A DNA stretch of 64,000 nucleotides. Origin: Polynucleobacter sphagniphilus (GTDB lineage: Bacteria; Pseudomonadota; Gammaproteobacteria; Burkholderiales; Burkholderiaceae). Both the position numbers and the translations under genes were made by a program. Where the stretch lies: contig NZ_MPIY01000007.1 of the NCBI RefSeq assembly GCF_001953355.1, positions 67,641 to 131,640 of the forward strand, written 5' to 3'. Below the pieces are notes generated by a model. The model saw only the letters and a program-made list of their open reading frames with translations. It was not told the origin of the DNA and made no database searches. Below, in pieces: positions 25,307-32,861 of this stretch. Numbering within the stretch: position 1 is the stretch's first letter; each line of letters begins with the position of its first letter.

Positions 25307-25564
25307 ATGTTTAACAATGACTCAAGGAAAGGTCGGCACAAGGCCAACAACAAGGCAACAAGCCTATCTTTAAATGTGATTGTGCTTGCAGAGGGTAAAA
25401 AACGAGGCATCAATATTTCTAAAGCATGTGATGCTTTTTTGGAGTCGCTTGTTAAACAGGAGAAAGAGCGCCTCTGGAAATTAGAGAATGCAAAATTTAT
25501 CAGTGAATACAATCGAATTACTGAAGAAGAATGCTTACCTCTCGATAAGTGGAGATCATTCTAA
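25307..25564 (+). CDS. Orphan CcdA-like antitoxin
   Basis: From the ATG at 25307 an 85-residue protein is encoded with a CcdA-like layout: a ribbon-helix-helix (ATSLSLNVIVLAEGKKRGINIS, then KACDAFLESLV), an E/K-rich linker and the conserved tail EYNRITEEECLPLDKWRSF, the part of CcdA that neutralises CcdB. An upstream in-frame extension (25277) lacks support. No CcdB gene follows: the next 40 bases after the stop are non-coding and then a minus-strand gene remnant begins. It may counter a distant CcdB, act as a regulator or be a decaying module. Confidence 0.75.
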   Translation: MFNNDSRKGRHKANNKATSLSLNVIVLAEGKKRGINISKACDAFLESLVKQEKERLWKLENAKFISEYNRITEEECLPLDKWRSF

Positions 25565-25602
25565 TAGCTGCTATTAATCGGCTTTTCGAAGGTTTTAGCC
25601 CT

Positions 25603-25818
25603 TTAGTCAAAAGTCATTTGCCCTGGAGGTGGAGCACTTGGCTTCACCTCTAACGGGGCAACATTGCGTGTTGCATCTGGAAGGAGTGGTGCTGAAGGTT
25701 CGAGTTCACGGTTTTGCTGCAATAGTTGGCCGGCTGAAGTTTGGGCATTAGCCATTGGGCTAGCCAAAAGAATGCCCGCAAGGATGAGTCCCAGGGTGCC
25801 TGCAAGGAATACTTGCTT
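25603..25818 (-). pseudogene. Possible 5' remnant of a secreted protein, TpsB/ShlB-like N-terminus
   Basis: About 71 codons open on the minus strand read KQVFLAGTLGLILAGILLAS-PMANAQTSAG. This is a clear signal peptide followed by QLLQQNRELEP and a Pro-rich segment ending PPPGQMTFD and a stop. The pattern resembles the extreme N-terminus of ShlB/FhaC-type two-partner secretion transporters, but the POTRA and barrel parts are missing. No ATG, GTG or TTG start lies in frame before the signal sequence, and a stop occurs 15 codons upstream. A decayed fragment is the simplest reading; a short secreted peptide cannot be excluded. Confidence 0.4.
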
Positions 25819-26130
25819 TATAGATCGCGCGCGTACATAAATACGCGTGATTTTACTGTATAGGCGCTATTTATGATACTTTTAATGGCTATTTAGCTTC
25901 AGAAATAGCCCCTCTAAAAATCTTTAAGCTATTGATTTATATAGTTTTTATTGTTGCTTAATAATTGGGCAGAAAAAAATATCAAAAAAAGGGTAGTTTT
26001 TGAGATATTGCACCACCTTATTGATGACATTGCAGGCTCAGTTTGAAGCTTGCCTTCTAAGGGTAAATCAGCCCTAAAATGCACCAATTTAAGGATATTT
26101 GCCAATTCTTTATGCAAGCTAAAATTGCTT
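25819..26130. other. Non-coding region upstream of nadA
   Basis: About 310 bases without a gene. It includes a hairpin GGCTATTT/AAATAGCC (25887-25894 with 25903-25910) and an AT-rich stretch before nadA. It probably holds the nadA promoter. No known riboswitch was recognised. Confidence 0.4.
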
Positions 26131-27246
26131 ATGAGCTCACCTATCTCCTTTGATTACCCACAGCAAAATGCTGCTGGCGCCACCTGTACCGCCCAAGCTT
26201 GGGCAAAAACCCCTCCTCAGCTTCATGGTTCCGAAAAGGCTGCTGTTATTGCTCGCATCAAGAAATTGCTGGTTGAGAAAGACGCTGCCCTTGTTGCTCA
26301 CTACTACGTAGATGGTGACATTCAGGATTTGGCGATGGAGACTGGTGGGTACGTTGCTGATTCATTAGAGATGGCGCGTTTTGGTAAAAATCATTCCGCT
26401 AAGAATTTGATTGTTGCTGGCGTGCGCTTCATGGGTGAGTCTGCAAAGATTCTCAGCCCAGAAAAACGCGTGTTCATGCCTGATCTCGATGCTACTTGTT
26501 CATTAGACTTAGGTTGTGATGCTTCTGACTTTGCTGCCTTTAGAGCTGCGAATCCTGATCGCGTTGTCGTTGTGTATGCCAACACTAGTGCCGCAGTCAA
26601 AGCGCAAGCAGATTGGATGGTGACCAGTTCATGTGCATTAGCGATCGTGCATCAACTCAAAATTGAGGGCAAGAAAATTCTCTGGGCACCCGATCGGCAT
26701 TTGGGTCGCTATATCCAAGAACAAACTGGCGCCGATATGTTGCTATGGAATGGTGCTTGCATTGTTCATGATGAATTTAAAGCGGTTGAATTAGAGATGC
26801 TTAAAGCGGCTCATCCTAACGCCATGATTTTGGTGCACCCTGAATCTCCGCAAGCAGTAGTTGACCTTGCAGACGTTGTGGGCTCTACCTCCGCCATGAT
26901 TAAAGCTGTGGTTGAAGGCACCGCTACTGAGTACATTGTTGCTACCGATAACGGCATCTTGCATCGCATGCGTCAACTAGCCCCCAATAAGAAGCTGATT
27001 GAAGCGCCAACTGCTGGCAATAGTGCAACGTGCAAGAGTTGTGCACACTGCCCTTGGATGGCCATGAATGGCTTACAAGGAATTTTGAATTGCCTAGAAA
27101 ACGCTTCTGGTGAAATCTTCATCGAAGAACCTATTCGCGTTCAAGCATTGGGCTGTATAGAGCGCATGCTCGACTTCACTAAAAACCACCCTGACCTCTT
27201 AGCAAAAGCGCAACATGGCTTTGTAAAGAATATTGGTGCAGCTTAA
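26131..27246 (+). CDS. nadA: Quinolinate synthase A
   Basis: From the ATG at 26131 a 371-residue protein is encoded; the frame is open 27 codons further up but that part is unlike the family. NadA condenses iminoaspartate with dihydroxyacetone phosphate to quinolinate and carries a [4Fe-4S] cluster. The three cluster ligands fit Cys123 ([10 protein letters not shown]), Cys210 ([11 protein letters not shown]) and Cys307 ([10 protein letters not shown]). Other conserved segments are [15 protein letters not shown] and [10 protein letters not shown]. nadC follows after 2 bp; nadB lies about 3.4 kb away on the other strand. Confidence 0.95.
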   Translation: MSSPISFDYPQQNAAGATCTAQAWAKTPPQLHGSEKAAVIARIKKLLVEKDAALVAHYYVDGDIQDLAMETGGYVADSLEMARFGKNHSAKNLIVAGVRFMGESAKILSPEKRVFMPDLDATCSLDLGCDASDFAAFRAANPDRVVVVYANTSAAVKAQADWMVTSSCALAIVHQLKIEGKKILWAPDRHLGRYIQEQTGADMLLWNGACIVHDEFKAVELEMLKAAHPNAMILVHPESPQAVVDLADVVGSTSAMIKAVVEGTATEYIVATDNGILHRMRQLAPNKKLIEAPTAGNSATCKSCAHCPWMAMNGLQGILNCLENASGEIFIEEPIRVQALGCIERMLDFTKNHPDLLAKAQHGFVKNIGAA

Positions 27247-27248
27247 TT

Positions 27249-28103
27249 ATGTTTGAATATAACGAAACCTTAGAGCAAGCTCGCCAACGCAATATTCATG
27301 ATGCACTGATGGAAGATATTGGCACTGGTGATTGGACAGCCAAACTCGTTCCTAGTAAACCTGTTCATGCGCTGTTAATCGTTCGTCAAGAGGCCGTTCT
27401 ATGTGGGGTTGACTGGTTTGAGGGAACACTCAAGAGGCTCGATCCCAATGCGAAAGTTACCTGGCATTACCTAGAGGGCGACATGATGAAGCCTGATACC
27501 AAGGTTTGCGATATTGAGGCTGACTCACAAGCCCTACTCTCTGCTGAACGTACTTGTATTAATTTCTTACAAACACTTTCTTGGACAGCAAGCATTACAC
27601 GACAACACGTGGATGCAATTGCAGGCGCTAGCCCGAATCCTAAAGGTTGTGCTGTACTAGATACACGCAAGACTATTCCTGGATTACGTCAGGCTCAGAA
27701 GTATGCAGTGCTCGTTGGTGGCGGGAAAAATCAACGTTTAGCACTGTGGCACGGCATTTTGATTAAAGAGAATCATATTGCTGCTGCTGGCAGTGTTACG
27801 GCAGCCCTAAAGAATGCTCAAGCACTGAATGCTGGAGTGGATATTCAGATTGAAGTAGAAAACTTTGCTGAACTTGAAGAGGCTTTAGCTGCTGGCGCTA
27901 AAAGTATCTTGATCGATAACTTCAATACCGATCAAATGAAGCAAGCTGTTGCTATTACTGCTGGACGTGCTTTGCTGGAAGCCTCTGGCGGCATTAATTT
28001 AGATCAAATGCGCGCTATTGCAGGCACTGGTGTTGACCGCATCTCTCTTGGAAAACTCACCAAGGATGTACATGCGGTTGATTTCTCAATGCGCATTTTG
28101 TAG
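27249..28103 (+). CDS. nadC: Nicotinate-nucleotide pyrophosphorylase (carboxylating)
   Basis: A 284-residue quinolinate phosphoribosyltransferase, which makes nicotinate mononucleotide from quinolinate and PRPP. Conserved segments are EDIGTGDWTAKLVP, ERTCINFLQTLSWTA, LDTRKTIPGLRQAQKYAVLVGGG, K-E-N-H-I, EVENFAELEEALAAGA, ILIDNF and EASGGINLDQMRAIAGTGVDRIS. It follows nadA by 2 bp and so is almost certainly cotranscribed and translationally coupled with it. It ends 8 bp from the convergent higA. Confidence 0.95.
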   Translation: MFEYNETLEQARQRNIHDALMEDIGTGDWTAKLVPSKPVHALLIVRQEAVLCGVDWFEGTLKRLDPNAKVTWHYLEGDMMKPDTKVCDIEADSQALLSAERTCINFLQTLSWTASITRQHVDAIAGASPNPKGCAVLDTRKTIPGLRQAQKYAVLVGGGKNQRLALWHGILIKENHIAAAGSVTAALKNAQALNAGVDIQIEVENFAELEEALAAGAKSILIDNFNTDQMKQAVAITAGRALLEASGGINLDQMRAIAGTGVDRISLGKLTKDVHAVDFSMRIL

Positions 28104-28111
28104 CAATTTGG

Positions 28112-28450
28112 CTATACCAATAGCACTTGAATACCCTTAGTTTCAATTAGCTGAAGTAGCTTGGCAGCGGCACCACTAGGGTGTTTTCCAGAACCTGTCG
28201 ACTCCCATTTTTGAACTGTAGAGACGCTTACATTTAGTAGTGAGGCAAAAATGGATTGACTCATTCTTGCTTGATGAATGCGTATATCCGTCACTTTTTT
28301 AGGTGTAAATAAAGGTGGCTTTTCTAAGCAAAGGGTCTTCATTTTTGCATAATCATGCTTAGTTAAAAGACCGTGCTCCTCCAATGCCTGCGCCATTTCC
28401 AATAACTCGTCAAGCACCCTTCTATCTTCAGATTTTAATTTTTTACTCAT
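28112..28450 (-). CDS. HigA/NadS-type antitoxin, Cro/CI helix-turn-helix
   Basis: A 112-residue protein. Residues 55-90 form a helix-turn-helix (ARMSQSIFASLLNVSVSTVQKWES followed by G-S-G-K-H-P-S-G-A-A), the pattern of NadS and HigA antitoxins encoded after RelE/HigB toxins. The N-terminal half is helical and acidic (LDELLEMAQALEEHG). It overlaps the upstream toxin gene by 8 bp, giving the reversed order typical of higBA. A palindrome upstream of the toxin is its likely operator. Confidence 0.85.
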   Translation of the reverse strand: MSKKLKSEDRRVLDELLEMAQALEEHGLLTKHDYAKMKTLCLEKPPLFTPKKVTDIRIHQARMSQSIFASLLNVSVSTVQKWESTGSGKHPSGAAAKLLQLIETKGIQVLLV

Positions 28451-28820
28451 TGCAATTTAGCTCCTTCAATATCCCAGCCCTAACTAGTACCCGCAATCTA
28501 TTTCTATCTGCCTTTTCGAATGACTTAGCAATAATCGTTGCCGCCTCTTGCTCCACATTACTAAAGTCAGAGCCGGGATAACTCTTTTCCCTGCCAACGA
28601 TAAAAATAATTGCTTCCTTATTTTTCTTGGCAACAATAGTGCGAATGCCCCCACTTTTGCCCTGACCTGGAAGTGGGATTCTCTTTTTACATACCCCACC
28701 ACCTAAGTCAGCCTCATAAACTCCTCGCTCAATCTCTCTAGCAGCATTACAAAGTTCTATAGCTCCAATAATTTTTCTTGCCCAACGATCGAATGTTTTT
28801 GTTTTTAAGACTATTTTCAT
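28443..28820 (-). CDS. RelE/HigB family toxin
   Basis: From the ATG at 28820 a 125-residue basic protein is encoded: FDRWARKIIGAIELCNAAREI, then DLGGGVCKKRIPLPGQGKSGG and RTIVAKKNKEAIIFIVGREKS, the layout of the RelE/HigB-like PF06296 family (mRNA interferases acting on ribosomes). The frame extends to an upstream ATG at 28844, but that codon lies inside a near-perfect 19-bp inverted repeat that looks like the operator, so the shorter start is preferred. The antitoxin gene overlaps its end. The module lies between nadC and a broken antitoxin gene. Confidence 0.82.
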   Translation of the reverse strand: MKIVLKTKTFDRWARKIIGAIELCNAAREIERGVYEADLGGGVCKKRIPLPGQGKSGGIRTIVAKKNKEAIIFIVGREKSYPGSDFSNVEQEAATIIAKSFEKADRNRLRVLVRAGILKELNCNE

Positions 28821-28836
28821 AGTCGATATTTTAATG

Positions 28837-28855
28837 TATAGCACTCAGTGCTATA
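28837..28855. promoter_or_regulatory. Inverted repeat operator upstream of higB-like toxin
   Basis: TATAGCACT-C-AGTGCTATA, a 9-bp perfect inverted repeat around one base, 17 bp upstream of the toxin start at 28820. Its place and symmetry fit binding by the HTH antitoxin for autoregulation. TATA-like ends may form part of the -10 region. Confidence 0.7.
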
Positions 28856-28991
28856 AAATTGTATCCGACAATGAATTAGGGTTGCAAGTAGCCGGCTTTT
28901 ATAGAAGAATTCCGTGCAAATCTATAGAGTTAAATCACACAAGCTATGAGCGTCATGTGAGAAGCCTGGTATCTACAACGCAAGAGGGAAG

Positions 28992-29186
28992 ATGAAAAAC
29001 AAAACTACAAGCCCCTATGATGTGGCAGAACATTTGCGCACACCCCAGGAGATGGCCCTCTATCTTCAAGCATGCATTGAGGAATCAAATGGAGATGTTG
29101 AATTTATAGCAAGAGCATTGGACGATATAGCTAGAGCCCAAGACGCAACCCTGGAACCCAATGGGCCAGGGCGTCCTGGGATTTAA
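28992..29186 (+). pseudogene. Truncated HTH antitoxin of an addiction module
   Basis: The first 49 residues (TTSPYDVAEHLRTPQEMALY, then LQACIEESNGDVEFIARALDDIARAQ) match the N-terminus of the putative addiction module antidote family, which normally goes on with about 45 residues of Cro/CI helix-turn-helix. Here the sequence turns into an unrelated 15-residue tail (DATLEPNGPGRPGI) and stops. The two other forward frames downstream do not continue the HTH, and no RelE-type killer gene lies upstream. The DNA-binding half is thus missing and the gene is probably a remnant. Confidence 0.7.
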
Positions 29187-29220
29187 TACATTAACTACGC
29201 TTACGAGCAAGCGCACTAAA

Positions 29221-30600
29221 TTACCCTTCCCTACCCTTGTAAATGATCTGCTTCTCCAGGGCATTACGAATAAATTCAATATTGCTTCGCAGGCTATAGC
29301 ATTCAGCAGTGGCTAGCTTTGCTGCTTTTGATCTAAGTATTCTGCGCTCCATCTCATTGAGTACCTCAATATATTCACTGCGACGATTAGGGTCAAAGGT
29401 TTGAATTGTGTTCTGCTCAAATTTATCCAACTCTTTATAAATGGAGTTAATTTGCTTCTTAGCCAGGTTGGTTCTATATGTTGGAATTGACTTAATAATC
29501 GGATAAGCAAAAGCAGCAAAGGGAAGCAGAAGGAAGAACATGCGCTCCAAGAACTCGGCGAGCCAAAATGGCAAATACTTCATTAAGGTAGGGGTACCCT
29601 TTTCATAGAAAAATTTAGCCTCCTCACTTAAAGGGGCCTCAGTGTTCATGTAAGCAGGGAATTCCCCGGTTTTAGCAAAATAGGATTTGTTACCGTTGAT
29701 TTCTCGCGCAGCCTCTAGAAATAGGACCTGAATTGCTGGGTGCAGGCGGTTATCAATTAAGAGATTGGTCGTAGTCGAAATCAGCTCAATTGGATGATCC
29801 GGGATATTTTTCCCGAGATCAAAGCCGCCCATAGGCACTGATACCTCCTCGAAATACGGCAATAAACGGGTATAGGCGTCTGCACGCGTAAATGAAGCTA
29901 ACTTAATGCCTGGATTTTTAATGAGTCTTTGCACGTTTGGTGAATCAAAACCATCTACCAAAATCACTGCATCAATTTCGCCACGCTCCAAAGCACTAAC
30001 ACCTTCAGCATTCCCAAGACTAAGTAAATTAGGGGCATCGCTTTTTAAGCCATTGAGTTTAAATATTCCAAGAGCCTGCGTACGTGTTCCACTCCCCACC
30101 GGGCCGATATTGATTTTTAGCTTAGCAATATCTCTATCAGATACGTGAATACTTTCGTTAAAGGCATTCTTACGATAGAACATCCATACTGGTTCATAGT
30201 CAACACTACCGAGGGATTCCACACCAGAAAGATTGTCTACAGCAATCATTCCACCCTGAACAAGGGCTGCTTGGATTGGATCTTTTCGATCAATGAGATG
30301 TTGAAGATTTTCTTTAGAGCCGTGGGTCTCTACTAATTCAAGTTCAATACCTTTTTTCTCAAAATAGCTCCTATATTTTTCACCCAATACTTTGTAGGAG
30401 CCGCCGGTACCAGTTGCCATTAATACTTTATTGGGTGGTGCAGGCTTTGCAAACCAAACTAGAATAAATAGAGCAAGAATTAATAAGAAAACAAGTGGCC
30501 AGACCTCTCTTAAAGCACTAACCCAATTTTTGATCTCATCAGCTGCCGTTTGATAAACCGCAGAGATATGTTCGCTGACTTCCTCTTTAAAGCTGGCCAT
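29221..30600 (-). CDS. Membrane-anchored TAXI family TRAP-type solute-binding protein
   Basis: A 459-residue protein with an N-terminal membrane segment (about residues 33-50, VWPLVFLLILALFILVWF), then a TAXI-type periplasmic domain: KVLMATGTGGSYKVLGEKY, the TAXI signature GSGTRTQALGIFK and ALERGEIDAVILVDGFD. A second hydrophobic segment (about 350-375) is followed by a charged helical tail to the C-terminus. TAXI proteins normally deliver substrates such as carboxylates to a TRAP permease, but no permease gene lies nearby, and the double anchoring suggests a sensor or an orphan binding protein. It follows nadB on the same strand by 63 bp. Confidence 0.8.
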   Translation of the reverse strand: MASFKEEVSEHISAVYQTAADEIKNWVSALREVWPLVFLLILALFILVWFAKPAPPNKVLMATGTGGSYKVLGEKYRSYFEKKGIELELVETHGSKENLQHLIDRKDPIQAALVQGGMIAVDNLSGVESLGSVDYEPVWMFYRKNAFNESIHVSDRDIAKLKINIGPVGSGTRTQALGIFKLNGLKSDAPNLLSLGNAEGVSALERGEIDAVILVDGFDSPNVQRLIKNPGIKLASFTRADAYTRLLPYFEEVSVPMGGFDLGKNIPDHPIELISTTTNLLIDNRLHPAIQVLFLEAAREINGNKSYFAKTGEFPAYMNTEAPLSEEAKFFYEKGTPTLMKYLPFWLAEFLERMFFLLLPFAAFAYPIIKSIPTYRTNLAKKQINSIYKELDKFEQNTIQTFDPNRRSEYIEVLNEMERRILRSKAAKLATAECYSLRSNIEFIRNALEKQIIYKGREG

Positions 30601-30663
30601 GTCATTCCTCGTGATGTTGGGTTAGCTTATCACCAAAAAACGAAGTTTTATAGCTTTGAAGGC

Positions 30664-32322
30664 CTAGGAGGCGGAATCCGTCTCAGCACCCTCTGCTTGA
30701 GGAGTCAGGATGGTTGGGTAAGAGACAGCCCAAGTGCCGGGGTAGTCACGGCTGTAATGAAGACCACGGCTTTCCCTACGCATGAGCGCTGAACGTACGA
30801 TCAACTCTGCACATTCCAATAAGTTTCTGAGCTCAATGAGATCACGTGTGACCTTAAAGTTAGCGTAATACTCTTGCACCTCATAACGCAGCAACTTAAT
30901 GCGATGTAGGGCTCGCTCAAGGCGGCGATTGGTTCTCACAATACCTACGTAATTCCACATCAAAGAACGCAGCTCATCCCAATTGTGGGCAATGACCACT
31001 TGCTCATCCGCATCCTCAACCTGACTCTCATCCCATAAAGGGAGAGCAGGCATTACTGGTGTCTTGAGATTAGATATGTCTTCTGCAGCAGCCTTACCAA
31101 TGACGACGCATTCCAATAAGGAGTTGCTTGCCAAACGATTAGCGCCATGTAGGCCGGTATAGGTTGCTTCGCCGACTGCATAGAGTCCTGGCAAATCAGT
31201 ACGCCCCTTGAGATCAGTCACTACACCACCACAGGTGTAATGCGCAGCAGGCACCACCGGAATAGGCTCCTTGGTGATATCTAAACCGAGACTCATGCAA
31301 CGCGCATAGATCATCGGGAAATGCTCTTTGATAAATGCTTCGCCTAAATGTGTGGCATCTAGATGGACATAGTCCAAGCCGTGCTTCTTCATTTCAAAGT
31401 CGATGGCTCTAGCAACAATGTCACGTGGAGCTAATTCATTTCGGTCATCATGCTCTGGCATAAAACGCGTGCCATCAGGTAACTTCAGTAAACCACCCTC
31501 ACCGCGCATTGCTTCGGTAATCAGGAAGGTGCGATCGCTCGGGTGATACAAACAAGTTGGGTGAAACTGAATGAATTCCATATTGCCCACTCGGCAACCC
31601 GCACGCCAAGCCATGGCAATACCGTCACCGGTTGCAGTATCGGGATTGCTGGTGTAGCGGTAAACCTTACCAACGCCACCTGTAGCCAATACCACTGACT
31701 TTGCTTCGATGGTTTCTACACGATTATTTTTAATATCGAGTGCATACACACCATAACAACGATTGGGTTTGCTGCGTTGCGTCTTGGCATCTAGCTGACG
31801 ATTGGTGATGAGATCGAGTGCAATCCAATGCTCCAAGATCTGAATATTTTTATGGGCTCTTGCTTTATCAAGCAGCACTTCATGAATGGCTTTACCAGTA
31901 GCATCCGCGGCATGAGCAATACGGCGATGACTATGCCCGCCTTCACGCGTTAAGTGCAAACCCATTGGACCGGATTTATCTTCTGTGAATGGAACGCCTT
32001 GATCCACCAACCAACGAATTGCATCAGCGCTTTCTTCAGCGATATAACGTGCTGTAGATTCAACCACGAGGCCAGCGCCTGCATCCAAGGTATCGGCCAC
32101 ATGAGAATCAATACTGTCATGTTCTTTATCTACAACCCCAACAATACCGCCTTGTGCCCAAGCTGTAGCAGCCTCACCTAAGCCCCGCTTCGCCATCAGA
32201 ATGACCGGCTGAGATTCGGCCATATGTAAGGCGACAGTCAGCCCAGCTAATCCAGCCCCAATAATCAGGACGGGAAGCTCAGCGTTTGCAGTGGTGTTTT
32301 GGGAGGGTTTGGAACTGGCCAT
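30664..32322 (-). CDS. nadB: L-aspartate oxidase
   Basis: A 552-residue flavoprotein that oxidises L-aspartate to iminoaspartate, the substrate of NadA. It has the FAD-binding N-terminus [18 protein letters not shown], the loop [19 protein letters not shown], the active-site region [20 protein letters not shown] and the C-terminal helical domain with [19 protein letters not shown]. Length matches the family. It completes the de novo NAD set with nadA and nadC, from which it is separated by a higBA module, a broken antitoxin and the TAXI gene. Confidence 0.95.
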   Translation of the reverse strand: MASSKPSQNTTANAELPVLIIGAGLAGLTVALHMAESQPVILMAKRGLGEAATAWAQGGIVGVVDKEHDSIDSHVADTLDAGAGLVVESTARYIAEESADAIRWLVDQGVPFTEDKSGPMGLHLTREGGHSHRRIAHAADATGKAIHEVLLDKARAHKNIQILEHWIALDLITNRQLDAKTQRSKPNRCYGVYALDIKNNRVETIEAKSVVLATGGVGKVYRYTSNPDTATGDGIAMAWRAGCRVGNMEFIQFHPTCLYHPSDRTFLITEAMRGEGGLLKLPDGTRFMPEHDDRNELAPRDIVARAIDFEMKKHGLDYVHLDATHLGEAFIKEHFPMIYARCMSLGLDITKEPIPVVPAAHYTCGGVVTDLKGRTDLPGLYAVGEATYTGLHGANRLASNSLLECVVIGKAAAEDISNLKTPVMPALPLWDESQVEDADEQVVIAHNWDELRSLMWNYVGIVRTNRRLERALHRIKLLRYEVQEYYANFKVTRDLIELRNLLECAELIVRSALMRRESRGLHYSRDYPGTWAVSYPTILTPQAEGAETDSAS

Positions 32323-32443
32323 AGAAGGAACATTCTAAAGGGCATTAGGAATCTTGTTCTCACACGACTTTAAATGAGTCCATAGCAACCAAAAAAAACT
32401 GCGAAGATATCAAGCAAAACGAGGTACAAATATGCCTAAAACG

Positions 32444-32752
32444 CTACCAAACCTCTTTACCCATGGGCTTCATCTCCAGCCATGCATCATCCTCTTTCGA
32501 GCGCCTTTCCCCTGGATTCCAATTTGCCAGCAATTCTTCTAACTTATATTGAGGCTGCTTTGCTGGCCTTGGCTCTGAAAGTGATGCCAATGAGTCAGCA
32601 ATGAAGGATGTAGGTAAGTCGGGATTATCAATCACTCCCCGCCCTAACTTTACCCAAAATTCAATTTGAGCCGCAATAGTTCGGCGTTCTTTTCTAGCCT
32701 CAACTTTTGCCGCCTCATATAAATCATCATTAATTTTGACTGATCTACTCAT
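32444..32752 (-). CDS. ParD-like antitoxin, apparently without a toxin
   Basis: A 102-residue protein with the ParD-like (PF11903-type) pattern: SRSVKINDDLYEAAKVEARKER as a ribbon-helix-helix strand and helix, then RTIAAQIEFWVKLGRGVIDNPDLP. The C-terminal half (SEPRPAKQPQYKLEELLANW, then NPGERRSKEDDAWLEM) is unlike the short core and may contact a partner. There is no adjacent toxin: the neighbours are nadB and the formate dehydrogenase operon. It may be an orphan antitoxin or a small DNA-binding regulator. Confidence 0.7.
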   Translation of the reverse strand: MSRSVKINDDLYEAAKVEARKERRTIAAQIEFWVKLGRGVIDNPDLPTSFIADSLASLSEPRPAKQPQYKLEELLANWNPGERRSKEDDAWLEMKPMGKEVW

Positions 32753-32814
32753 GATTTCCCCCGTAAAGCCTTTTTACTACAAAAGCAGTACTGCTGAAAA
32801 CAAGGTCTTTAAAC

Positions 32815-32842
32815 AAAAAAGTTCCCATCTGGGAGCTTTTTT
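32815..32842. terminator. Terminator after the formate dehydrogenase operon
   Basis: AAAAAAGTTCCCA (32815-32827) pairs with TGGGAGCTTTTTT (32830-32842) with one G-T wobble. A/T runs on both sides make it bidirectional. It lies 20 bp after the fdsA stop on the minus strand. Confidence 0.8.
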
Positions 32843-32861
32843 GTGAATTGCCAAATCCTAA

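Noticed and set aside
28484..28702. Minus-strand open frame inside the HigB-like toxin
   Set aside because: It is an out-of-frame shadow of the toxin gene.
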